Assembly (NCBI RefSeq): GCF_902491705.1
Contig: NZ_CABUIW010000055.1
Span: 1-15,878, forward strand
Reading direction: 5' to 3'
From: an uncultured Lactobacillus sp.
GTDB lineage: Bacteria; Bacillota; Bacilli; Lactobacillales; Lactobacillaceae
Length of the DNA: 15,878 bases
The translations under genes and the position numbers were made by a program. This document shows, one piece after another, positions 1 to 6,448 of this stretch; positions within the stretch are counted from its first letter, which is position 1; every line of letters begins with the position of its first letter. A model generated the notes under the pieces. That model was not told the origin of the DNA. It ran no database searches and saw nothing but the letters and a program-made list of their open reading frames with translations.

Positions 1-24
1 TTGTTCTTTATTAAATTTAGTCAT
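1..24 (-). CDS. N-terminal eight codons of a leftward gene, possibly an IS3-type transposase OrfA (partial)
   Basis: The minus strand reads ATG ACT AAA TTT AAT AAA GAA CAA from 24 down to 1, giving MTKFNKEQ, and the frame is still open at the window edge. The basic, helix-like start resembles the N-terminus of OrfA helix-turn-helix proteins of IS3-family elements. No strong Shine-Dalgarno is present: the only purine run is GGG inside the right arm of the 31-59 hairpin. Weak, structure-masked initiation is common for transposases, but it also means this may not be a real start. Eight residues are too few for a firm family call. Confidence 0.35.
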
Positions 25-30
25 AATAAA

Positions 31-59
31 AGACCCAAAAGTGTCTAACTTTTGGGTCT
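31..59. repeat. 11-bp perfect inverted repeat (hairpin) next to the putative transposase start
   Basis: The arms agacccaaaag (31-41) and cttttgggtct (49-59) are perfect complements around a 7-base loop. On the minus strand the hairpin is followed by TTTTATT and then immediately the ATG at 24, so it could act as a terminator or could block ribosome access in transcripts entering from outside. Such a structure near an IS end would limit transposase made from read-through. On the plus strand no T-tract follows, so it is a poor terminator for a rightward gene. Confidence 0.6.
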
Positions 60-75
60 CACTTCAGTTCGATTA

Positions 76-103
76 TTAACCATACACTTTTTTCTGTTAA
101 ACT
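76..103 (+). promoter_or_regulatory. Possible promoter of nrnA-cshB
   Basis: An extended -10, TG-t-TAAACT (95-103), has a 16-bp spacer to a weak -35, TTAACC (76-81). It starts about 10 bases right of the inferred IS end and precedes the only ribosome binding site for the nrnA-cshB pair. The match is moderate, and the AT-rich stretch offers other possibilities. Confidence 0.35.
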
Positions 104-139
104 AGATACAGATATTTTTTAGAAGATGAGGAAAATAAA

Positions 140-1096
140 ATGAGTAGTTTTGATGACATTTACGAAAAAATCTTGCAATATCCAACTATTATCTTGCACC
201 GTCACACTAGTCCAGACCCAGATGCAATTGGCTCACAAGCTGGACTTGCTCGTGCAATTATGGAAAAATTCCCAGAAAAGCGTGTTCTTTGTGCTGGTGA
301 AAATGACGAAGGCGACCTTGCATGGATTAACCACATGGACCAAGTTAAGGCAACTGACTACGAAGGTGCATTGGTAATCACTACTGATACTGCTAATACA
401 CCAAGAATTTCTAACAAGCTTTACAACAAGGGTGACTTTTTGATTAAAATCGACCACCACCCAGATGTAGATCCTTATGCAGATATGAGTTATGTTGATC
501 CAGATGCTCCTGCAGCTTGCCAAATTATCGTAGACTTCTTAAACGCAGAAGACTTTAAGATTACTAAGGAAGTTGCTTACCCACTTTATGCCGGAATCGT
601 AGGTGATACTGGCCGCTTCATGTACCCTGAAACTTCAGAACATACCTTTAAGGTAGCTGCTCAACTTGCTGCAACTGGTATCAATATTACTGAAATTGCT
701 AGAAACATTGCCGACGTAACTTTTGATGAAGCTAAGCTTCAAGCATTAGCAATGGACAAGATGGAAATTGATCCAGTTGGTGCAGCATACACTATCATCA
801 CCCAAGATGACCTTAAGAAGTTAGGTTTAACTGATGATCAAGCTAATGTAGCAGTATCTACTCCAGGCCGTATTAAGGATGTTTTAGCTTGGAACGTCTT
901 TGTAGAAAAGCCAGATGGCACTTACCGTGTACATTACCGTTCAAAGGGCCCAGTTATTAATGAACTTGCCGCAAAACATGATGGTGGTGGTCACGCATTA
1001 GCTAGTGGTGCTAACGCTAAGGATATGGACGAAGTAAAGCAAGTCTTTGCTGAAGTCGTTGAAGTAACTAAGAAGTATAAAGAAGATCATGAATAA
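140..1096 (+). CDS. nrnA: DHH/DHHA1-family phosphoesterase, NrnA-like oligoribonuclease / pAp phosphatase
   Basis: A 318-residue cytoplasmic protein with the full NrnA layout. The N-terminal DHH domain carries HxxxPDxDA at 22-29 (H22, D26, D28), D83 in TTDT, the DHH signature at 105-107 and D156 in GDTGR, which together form the two-Mn site. The C-terminal DHHA1 domain holds the substrate-binding GGGHALASGA at 282-291. Family members degrade 2-5 nt RNA oligomers from the 5' end and dephosphorylate pAp; some act on cyclic-dinucleotide products. The start is set by gagg about 8 bases upstream. The 3' end overlaps the helicase gene by 8 bases, indicating translational coupling and a shared role in RNA turnover. 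Length is normal and all key residues are present. A narrower pApA phosphodiesterase role cannot be excluded by eye. Confidence 0.93.
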   Translation: MSSFDDIYEKILQYPTIILHRHTSPDPDAIGSQAGLARAIMEKFPEKRVLCAGENDEGDLAWINHMDQVKATDYEGALVITTDTANTPRISNKLYNKGDFLIKIDHHPDVDPYADMSYVDPDAPAACQIIVDFLNAEDFKITKEVAYPLYAGIVGDTGRFMYPETSEHTFKVAAQLAATGINITEIARNIADVTFDEAKLQALAMDKMEIDPVGAAYTIITQDDLKKLGLTDDQANVAVSTPGRIKDVLAWNVFVEKPDGTYRVHYRSKGPVINELAAKHDGGGHALASGANAKDMDEVKQVFAEVVEVTKKYKEDHE

Positions 1097-2450
1097 TATT
1101 TTTGAAGATTCCAGAATTAAGCCAGCTCTGCAAGATGGCTTAAAGAAGATCCACTTTGAAAAGCCAACTAAGGTGCAGGAAAAAGTTATTCCCGCAATGC
1201 TTTCTGGTCTAAGCGTAGTAGTTCAAGCTGCCACAGGATCAGGTAAAACGCATGCTTATTTGGTACCAATTTTTAATGAAATTGAAGAAGATGTTCATGC
1301 AGTTCAAGCAATTATTACTTTGCCTAGTCGAGAACTTGCTGACCAACTTTACCAAGTAGCGCGTGAACTTAGAAAAGCTTCAGGAATGAACTTTTCAATT
1401 GCACACTTAGCAGGTGGTACTGATAGAGAACGTCAACTTGAAAAGTATCAAAACAATACGCCACAATTAGTAATTGCTACACCTGGTCGATTATTAGACT
1501 TTGTTCAAAAGAAAGTTTTTGCAGTAGATCGAGTAAAAACTTTTGTTATTGACGAAGCTGATATGACACTAGACATGGGCTTTTTGTCAGATATTGATCA
1601 AGTGGCAGCTAAGATGCCTAAGGATGTTCAAATTGCAGCCTTTTCAGCTACAATTCCAGTTAAATTATCCAACTTCTTGCGTAAATATATGGCACACCCT
1701 GACCAAATCGTCATTGATAACCCAAGTGTAATCGCACCTACGATTAAAAATGATTTGTTAGACATTGGTTCTAAGAATCGTAAGAGCGTTTTATACAAGT
1801 TATTGACGATGGGACAACCATATTTAGCTTTAGTTTTCGCTAATACTAAGCAAACTGTGGATGAATTAACTAGATACTTGCAAGATCAAGGCTTGAAGGT
1901 AGCTAAGATTCACGGCGGAGTTACCGAAAGAGAAAGAAAACGTACTCTTCGCCAAGTGGAACAAGGTCAATATCAATATGTTGTTGCTTCTGATTTAGCA
2001 GCAAGAGGTCTTGATATTGATGGTGTTAGCTTAGTTATTAACTATGAAATTCCACGAGAGATTGAATTTGTAATTCACCGAATTGGTAGAACTGGTCGAA
2101 ATGGATTGTCAGGTCATGCTATTACTTTGATTCGCGAAGAAGAAATGGATCGAATTGAAGACCTTGAAAAGATGGGTGTTCATTTTGACTTCGTTGAAAT
2201 TAAAAACGGTGAACTTGTTCCACGTAAGCACTACCGCAGTCGTGAAAATCGTCAAGGTAAAAACCGCAAGCTTGATACTAAGTTAGTTGGTTACGTTAAA
2301 AAAGAAAAGAGAAAGCGTAAGCCAGGCTACAAGAAGAAGATCAAGCGTGCAATTCAAGAAGACAATCGCCAAAAGCGTAAGCTAGAACAACGTCATGAAA
2401 TTAGAAAGGCTAAACGCTTAAGAAAGAGACGTCGCGAACAAGGACGTTGA
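1089..2450 (+). CDS. cshB: CshB-like DEAD-box ATP-dependent RNA helicase
   Basis: A 453-residue cytoplasmic RNA helicase. Motifs in order: PTKVQ (26-30, Q motif), AATGSGKT (47-54, motif I), PSRELA (79-84, Ia), TPGR (131-134, Ib), DEAD (155-158, II), SAT (186-188, III), VFANTK (249-254, IV), DLAARGLDI (302-310, V) and HRIGRTGR (330-337, VI). After the two RecA-like lobes comes a Lys/Arg-rich tail (about 380-453) containing KPGYKKK, which matches my memory of the Bacillus CshB tail and favours CshB over CshA. CshB-type helicases unwind structured RNA in cold adaptation, ribosome assembly and mRNA decay. The ATG lies inside the last codons of nrnA and has only a weak purine stretch (aaagaag) upstream, so translation probably depends on coupling to nrnA. 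The stop codon sits inside the alaS promoter. Confidence 0.92.
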   Translation: MNNIFEDSRIKPALQDGLKKIHFEKPTKVQEKVIPAMLSGLSVVVQAATGSGKTHAYLVPIFNEIEEDVHAVQAIITLPSRELADQLYQVARELRKASGMNFSIAHLAGGTDRERQLEKYQNNTPQLVIATPGRLLDFVQKKVFAVDRVKTFVIDEADMTLDMGFLSDIDQVAAKMPKDVQIAAFSATIPVKLSNFLRKYMAHPDQIVIDNPSVIAPTIKNDLLDIGSKNRKSVLYKLLTMGQPYLALVFANTKQTVDELTRYLQDQGLKVAKIHGGVTERERKRTLRQVEQGQYQYVVASDLAARGLDIDGVSLVINYEIPREIEFVIHRIGRTGRNGLSGHAITLIREEEMDRIEDLEKMGVHFDFVEIKNGELVPRKHYRSRENRQGKNRKLDTKLVGYVKKEKRKRKPGYKKKIKRAIQEDNRQKRKLEQRHEIRKAKRLRKRRREQGR

Positions 2451-2474
2451 CAGACGTTAATTTTGTAGTACAAT
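2447..2474 (+). promoter_or_regulatory. Strong promoter of the alaS T-box transcript
   Basis: A perfect -35 TTGACA (2447-2452), a 16-bp spacer and a near-consensus -10 TACAAT (2469-2474). The -35 overlaps the TGA stop of cshB (2448-2450). Transcription would start near 2481, just ahead of the T-box leader. This is the best sigma-A promoter in the window. Confidence 0.85.
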
Positions 2475-2483
2475 TATTTTCAG

Positions 2484-2670
2484 CTTAAGATATGTTTTTT
2501 GATTAATTATTTCAAAGAGAGAGTCGAAGGATGAGAAGGCTTAGTAATGATCAAAGAATGCTCCTTTAAGTTTAATAATTAAGAATATTAAGAGGTAACA
2601 AACACTGTTGCAATCAAGGTGGTACCGCGCGCGGAGCGTCCTTGAATAACTGCAATGGTGTTTTTTATTT
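2484..2670 (+). promoter_or_regulatory. T-box leader of alaS (tRNA-Ala-sensing riboswitch)
   Basis: The diagnostic T-box AAGGTGGTACCGCG lies at 2616-2629. Its UGGU (2620-2623) can pair with the uncharged ACCA end of tRNA-Ala, so the variable base fits an A discriminator. Upstream are a GAGAG-type purine run (2517-2523), AGTA (2543-2546) and GAATGCT (2556-2562), where GCT at 2560-2562 is a plausible Ala specifier codon. TTAATTATT (2503-2511) and AATAATTAA (2574-2582) can close a Stem I. Only about 10 bases separate the outermost pairing from the terminator arm, so I see no Stem II or Stem III. Uncharged tRNA-Ala should stabilise the antiterminator and switch alaS on. The T-box and terminator are clear; the Stem I fold and specifier assignment are tentative. 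Confidence 0.9.
2603..2670 (+). terminator. Regulated intrinsic terminator of the alaS T-box
   Basis: cactgttgca (2603-2612) pairs with tgcaatggtg (2651-2660) through 10 pairs, two of them G-U. tcaagg (2614-2619) pairs with ccttga (2640-2645). The stem encloses the T-box bases, so it is mutually exclusive with the antiterminator. A T-rich run (2661-2670) follows. Confidence 0.85.
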
Positions 2671-2690
2671 GTTTTAGGGAGAAATTATTG

Positions 2691-5330
2691 ATGAAGAAAC
2701 TAAATAGTTCAGAGTTTCGTCAAATGTTCTTAGACTTCTTCAAAGAACATGGTCACATGATTATGCCAAGTGCATCACTTATTCCACAAGATGATCCAAC
2801 TCTTTTGTGGATTAACTCTGGTGTTGCCACAATGAAGAAATATTTCGATGGTTCAGTTGTACCAAAGAACCACAGAATTACTTCTTCACAAAAATCTATC
2901 AGAACTAACGATATTGAAAACGTTGGTAAGACTGCACGTCACCAAACTTTCTTTGAAATGCTTGGTAACTTCTCAGTAGGTGACTACTTCAGAGATGAAG
3001 CTATTCCATGGGCATGGGAATTCTTAACTAGTCCTAAGTGGTTAGGTTTACCAAAGGAAAAGTTGTACTGTACTGTTTATCCAAAAGATGAAGATTCATT
3101 CAAGGTTTGGGTAAAGGCAGGGATGCCAGCAGACCATATCGTAAAGCTTGAAGACAACTTCTGGGATATTGGTGAAGGTCCTTGTGGTCCTGATACTGAA
3201 ATCTTCTACGACCGTGGTCAAGAAAACAACGACGTAGCTGAAGATGACCCAGAAAACTTCCCTGGTGGTGAAAATGCACGTTACCTTGAAATTTGGAACA
3301 TCGTATTTTCACAATACAACCACTTGCCAAACGGTAAATACGTTGATCAACCACACAAGAACATCGATACTGGTATGGGTCTTGAACGTGTACTTTCAAT
3401 TTTGCAAGATGCTCCAACTAACTTTGAAACTGACTTGTTCTTGCCAATTATTCACGCTACTGAAGAAATGACTGACGGCAAGAAGTACGGTGAAAATAAA
3501 GAAGATACTACTGCATTCAAGATTATTGCCGACCACGTTCGTGCTGTAAGTTTTGCTATTGCTGACGGTGCTCTTCCATCAAACTCAGGTCGTGGTTATG
3601 TTTTACGTCGTTTGATTCGTCGTGCTGACTTAAATGGTCAACGTTTGGGCATTAAGGGTGCTTTCCTTTACAAGCTTGTTCCGGTTGTAGGTAAGATTAT
3701 GGAAAGTCACTACCCAGAAGTAATGGACCAACGTGGCTTTATTGAAAACGTAATTCAAAACGAAGAAGAAAGATTCCAATCAACTCTTGATACTGGTTTA
3801 ACTTTGCTTGATGACTTGATCGATAAGGCAAAGAACTCAAAAGACAAGACTATCTCAGGTAAAGATGCCTTCAAGATGTTTGATACTTACGGCTTCCCAT
3901 ACGAATTAACTTTTGAATCAGCTCAAGATGCTGGTCTTAAAGTTGATAAGAAGGGCTTCGATGCTGAAATGCAAGCTCAAAAAGACCGTGCACGTAAGGC
4001 TCGTGGTGATCTTCAATCAATGGGTCGTCAAGACGTAACCTTGATGAACATTAAGGACAAGTCAGTATTTGAACGTGATACTTACGAAGAACCACATGCT
4101 AAGTTGCTTGATATCGTTGTTGACGATAAGTTAGTTGACAAGGCTGATGGTGAACACGCAACTTTAGTATTTGACAAGACCCCATTCTACGCAGAACGTG
4201 GTGGTCAAGTTGCCGACCACGGTGACATTTATAACCAAGATGGCGAACTTGTAGCTAAGGTTACTGACGTTCAACACGCACCAAACGACCAAAACTTACA
4301 CTTTGTTGACCTTATTTTGCCAATGGAAAAAGGTCAAGAATATGTATTGAAGCTTGATAAGGAACGTCGTGAAGGACTTCGTCACTCTCACTCAGCTACT
4401 CACCTTCTTCACGCAGCACTTCGTGAAGTTTTAGGTGAACATACTCACCAAGCAGGTTCATTAGTTGATCCTGACTACTTGAGATTTGACTTCACTGCTA
4501 TGGAACCAATGACTCCACGTGAAATCAAGACTGTTGAAGAATTAGTAAACCAAAAGATTTGGGAAGCTATTCAAGTTAAGACTACTATCACTACACCTGA
4601 AGAAGGTGAAAAGATGGGTGCCTTAGCATTGTTCAACGGCAAGTACGGTGACAAGGTTCGTGTTGTACAAATGGGCGACTTCTCATCAGAATTCTGTGGT
4701 GGTACTCACGTAGACAACACTAACCAAATTGGTATCTTCAAGATTACTTCTGAATCAGCTGTTGGTGCAGGTATGCGTAGAATTGAAGCTGTAACTTCAA
4801 AGAAGGCTTACGAATACTTAGCAAACCGTTCAACCTTGCTTGATGAAATTCAAGAAGATGTTAAGGCAACTAAACCAGATAATATTATTGATAAGATTGA
4901 CTCACTTGAAAGTGACCTTCATGATAGCCAAAAGCAAGTTGAAGCTTTGAACAAGAAGATTAACCAAGCTAAGGCTGGTCAAATCTTTGACGATGTAAAA
5001 CAAGCTGGCGATTTGACTGTAATCTCAGCTATTGCCGACGTAAACAACATGAACGACTTGCGTGAACTTGCCGATAACTGGAAGAGCAGCAACAAGTCAG
5101 ATGTTTTGGTATTAGCTGCTAATAACGATGGCAAGGCTAACATGATCATTAGCTTAGACCAAAAGGCATTAGACAAGGGCCTTAAGGCCGGCGATTTGAT
5201 CAAGATTGCTGCCCCAATCTTTGGTGGTGGCGGTGGTGGTCGTCCAAACATGGCCCAAGCCGGTGGTAAGAAACCAGAAGGTTTGAATGACGCTATTAAA
5301 GCTGTTATTGACGAAATTTCTAAGAACTAA
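2691..5330 (+). CDS. alaS: Alanyl-tRNA synthetase
   Basis: An 879-residue class II synthetase, normal for bacterial AlaRS; it charges tRNA-Ala with alanine in the cytoplasm. The N-terminal catalytic core includes TARHQTFFEMLGNFSVGDYF (81-100). The editing domain, which clears mischarged Ser/Gly-tRNA-Ala, has HSATH (H567, H571) and CGGTH (C669, H673) as the zinc set. A coiled stretch (about 715-765) links to the C-Ala/DHHA1-like domain with a six-glycine run at 845-850. The start at 2691 follows AGGGAGA (2676-2682) with 8-base spacing. The frame is open back to 2655, but that ATG lies inside the terminator stem and would add 12 unconserved residues, so I reject it. Expression is controlled by the upstream T-box. 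Codon use is more biased than in its neighbours, as expected for high expression. No terminator follows, so some transcript probably enters ireB. Confidence 0.97.
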   Translation: MKKLNSSEFRQMFLDFFKEHGHMIMPSASLIPQDDPTLLWINSGVATMKKYFDGSVVPKNHRITSSQKSIRTNDIENVGKTARHQTFFEMLGNFSVGDYFRDEAIPWAWEFLTSPKWLGLPKEKLYCTVYPKDEDSFKVWVKAGMPADHIVKLEDNFWDIGEGPCGPDTEIFYDRGQENNDVAEDDPENFPGGENARYLEIWNIVFSQYNHLPNGKYVDQPHKNIDTGMGLERVLSILQDAPTNFETDLFLPIIHATEEMTDGKKYGENKEDTTAFKIIADHVRAVSFAIADGALPSNSGRGYVLRRLIRRADLNGQRLGIKGAFLYKLVPVVGKIMESHYPEVMDQRGFIENVIQNEEERFQSTLDTGLTLLDDLIDKAKNSKDKTISGKDAFKMFDTYGFPYELTFESAQDAGLKVDKKGFDAEMQAQKDRARKARGDLQSMGRQDVTLMNIKDKSVFERDTYEEPHAKLLDIVVDDKLVDKADGEHATLVFDKTPFYAERGGQVADHGDIYNQDGELVAKVTDVQHAPNDQNLHFVDLILPMEKGQEYVLKLDKERREGLRHSHSATHLLHAALREVLGEHTHQAGSLVDPDYLRFDFTAMEPMTPREIKTVEELVNQKIWEAIQVKTTITTPEEGEKMGALALFNGKYGDKVRVVQMGDFSSEFCGGTHVDNTNQIGIFKITSESAVGAGMRRIEAVTSKKAYEYLANRSTLLDEIQEDVKATKPDNIIDKIDSLESDLHDSQKQVEALNKKINQAKAGQIFDDVKQAGDLTVISAIADVNNMNDLRELADNWKSSNKSDVLVLAANNDGKANMIISLDQKALDKGLKAGDLIKIAAPIFGGGGGGRPNMAQAGGKKPEGLNDAIKAVIDEISKN

Positions 5331-5341
5331 GCATTAATTAA

Positions 5342-5370
5342 TTGTGTTTGAGCTTTTTTTCAAGTAAAAT
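5342..5370 (+). promoter_or_regulatory. Probable promoter of ireB-ruvX-DUF1292
   Basis: TTGTGT (5342-5347), a 17-bp spacer and TAAAAT (5365-5370). The predicted start near 5377 gives a very short 5' leader beginning at the AGGAGG Shine-Dalgarno (5378-5383). There is no terminator after alaS, so this promoter would add to read-through from the T-box transcript. Confidence 0.5.
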
Positions 5371-5390
5371 TGTTGACAGGAGGAATAAAT

Positions 5391-5648
5391 ATGAGTTCGC
5401 TAGATAAGACTATGCATTTTGACTTTAACCAGAATAAAGGAAAAAATGTTTATGATACTCTGCAAGATGTTTACAATGCGCTTGAAGAAAAGGGCTATAA
5501 TCCTATTAACCAGATTGTAGGTTACTTACTTTCTGGCGATCCTGCTTATATTCCACGGCATAACGATGCCCGCAATTTAATTCTTAAGCACGAACGTGAC
5601 GAAATTATTGAAGAACTTGTTAAGAGTTATCTTGGTAAGAATAAATAA
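5391..5648 (+). CDS. ireB: IreB family (UPF0297/YrzL) regulatory phosphoprotein
   Basis: An 85-residue soluble protein of the usual family length. The diagnostic core EKGYNPINQIVGYLLSGDPA runs 34-53, followed by YIPRHNDARN and the end motif ERDEIIEELVKSYL. In Enterococcus faecalis, IreB is phosphorylated by the PASTA kinase IreK on two N-terminal threonines and negatively controls cephalosporin tolerance; other family members link to cell-wall synthesis control. Here T7 is present, but the position of the other reported threonine (T4) is leucine, with serines at 2 and 3. The start is fixed by AGGAGG with 7-base spacing; an upstream in-frame TTG at 5370 lies before the Shine-Dalgarno and is rejected. 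It overlaps ruvX by one base. The alaS-yrzL-yrrK-yrzB order is conserved in Bacillus. Confidence 0.93.
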   Translation: MSSLDKTMHFDFNQNKGKNVYDTLQDVYNALEEKGYNPINQIVGYLLSGDPAYIPRHNDARNLILKHERDEIIEELVKSYLGKNK

Positions 5649-6076
5649 TGCGATTAATAGGTCTAGATGTAGGTTCTAAAACCGTAGGAGTTGCTGTTAG
5701 CGATGAGCTAGGCATTACTGCACAAAAATTAGAAACTATTCAAATTGATGAAACCAAATATAATTTTGGTATGCGTCCCTTAAAGAAATTGGTAAGACAA
5801 TATAATCCTGATGGATTTGTATTGGGTTTACCTAAGAATATGGATGGGACTTCAGGATCTTCAGTTGCACGAAGTAAGGCATATGGTAAACGACTGGAAG
5901 AAAAGTTTGGATTACCTGTGCATTATTCTGATGAAAGATTAACAACAATTGAATCACGGCGAGTACTTGTAGAAGATGCTGGTATTCATGACCGTAAGAA
6001 ACGTAAACAAGTGATTGATCAGATGGCAGCGGTGCTCATCTTGCAAAATTATTTAGATTTACACCGAAAGGATTAA
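5648..6076 (+). CDS. ruvX: YqgF/RuvX family RNase H-fold nuclease (pre-16S rRNA 5'-end maturation / putative Holliday junction resolvase)
   Basis: A 142-residue RNase H-like protein. The acidic first-strand motif is GLDVGSKTVGVAVSD (5-19, D7), followed by the loop VLGLPKNMDGTSG (58-70), DERLTT (95-100, E96) and a final acidic residue D124 in IDQMAA. These are the expected metal ligands. The family (YqgF in E. coli, YrrK in Bacillus) matures the 5' end of 16S rRNA; the older Holliday-junction role is inferred from fold. The ATG overlaps the ireB TAA by one base (TAATG), so translation is coupled, and the next gene starts one base after its stop. Length and residues are normal. Confidence 0.93.
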   Translation: MRLIGLDVGSKTVGVAVSDELGITAQKLETIQIDETKYNFGMRPLKKLVRQYNPDGFVLGLPKNMDGTSGSSVARSKAYGKRLEEKFGLPVHYSDERLTTIESRRVLVEDAGIHDRKKRKQVIDQMAAVLILQNYLDLHRKD

Positions 6077-6077
6077 C

Positions 6078-6389
6078 ATGGCAGCACAAGTTAATGGTGA
6101 CGATGAAGATCGTCAAATTACCTTAATCGACGATCAAGGTAATGAAGAATTGTATGAAGTATTATTTACTTTTCATTCTGATGATTATGACAAATCATAC
6201 GTGCTTCTTTATCCAGCCGCTGTTGGCGATGATGAAGACATTGAAGTGCAAGCTTTTAGTTACGATGCAGATGATGCAGGAGATGTAACAAGCAGTGATT
6301 TGCATGAAATCGAATCTGATGATGAGTGGGACATGGTTCAAGGAGTTTTAAATACTTTCTTAGACGATGACCGCTTGAGTGGTAAGTAA
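6078..6389 (+). CDS. DUF1292 (YrzB-like) small acidic protein of unknown function
   Basis: A 103-residue soluble, strongly acidic protein. The conserved DUF1292 core is near the N-terminus: ITLIDDQGNEELYEVLFTF at 14-32 and then KSYVLLYPA (39-47). After that come mostly Asp/Glu-rich segments with no catalytic motif visible. The gene starts one base after ruvX and is the last gene of the alaS-associated cluster, closed by a terminator. The constant association with alaS, ireB and ruvX suggests a translation or ribosome-linked role, but that is inference; no function should be assigned. Confidence 0.88.
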   Translation: MAAQVNGDDEDRQITLIDDQGNEELYEVLFTFHSDDYDKSYVLLYPAAVGDDEDIEVQAFSYDADDAGDVTSSDLHEIESDDEWDMVQGVLNTFLDDDRLSGK

Positions 6390-6392
6390 ATA

Positions 6393-6422
6393 AAAAAGGA
6401 CTAGCTGTGGCTGGTCCTTTTT
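6393..6422 (+). terminator. Intrinsic terminator after the DUF1292 gene
   Basis: AAAAAGGACTAGC (6393-6405) pairs with GGCTGGTCC plus the T-run (6409-6422), with one G-U pair and a 4-base loop. It starts 4 bases after the DUF1292 stop and ends 26 bases before the mutS2 start. Confidence 0.9.
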
Positions 6423-6448
6423 GTTAGTTTGAAGAAAAATAAATAGCT

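Larger units (their letters stand above)
1..66 (-). mobile_element. Probable terminal segment of an IS3-family (IS150/IS1223-like) insertion sequence
   Basis: Read on the minus strand from 66 leftward, the sequence opens with TGAAGTGAGACCCAAAAG followed by TTAGACAC. This begins with TG, as IS3-family termini do, and I recall the AAAAGTTAGACA block from terminal repeats of IS150-like elements in lactic acid bacteria. About 40 bases inward an ATG opens a reading frame starting MTKFNKEQ, which is where OrfA of such elements starts. The element boundary would be at base 66, with host DNA from 67 on; a 3-4 bp target duplication would begin with gtt. The body and the other end lie outside the window, so this cannot be confirmed here. 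The alternative is an ordinary leftward host gene with an attenuator-like hairpin. Confidence 0.45.

Noticed and set aside
2655..2690. Upstream ATG extending alaS by 12 codons
   Set aside because: The codons lie inside the T-box terminator stem and T-tract, have no ribosome binding site and encode nothing conserved; ATG 2691 has AGGGAGA at good spacing.
3100..3417. Antisense open frame of about 105 codons inside alaS
   Set aside because: A shadow of a highly biased coding sequence; composition is implausible for a protein and no start signals are present.
4979..5251. Antisense open frame of about 90 codons in the 3' part of alaS with a proline run
   Set aside because: The proline run is the complement of the AlaRS glycine run; codon bias of alaS leaves the antisense frame open by chance and no ribosome binding site is seen.
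5331..5365. Possible terminator after alaS (AAGC...GCTT then a T-run; TTGA...TCAA)
   Set aside because: Only about four base pairs can form with a long AT-rich loop, too weak for an intrinsic terminator; the T-run is probably just promoter-region composition.
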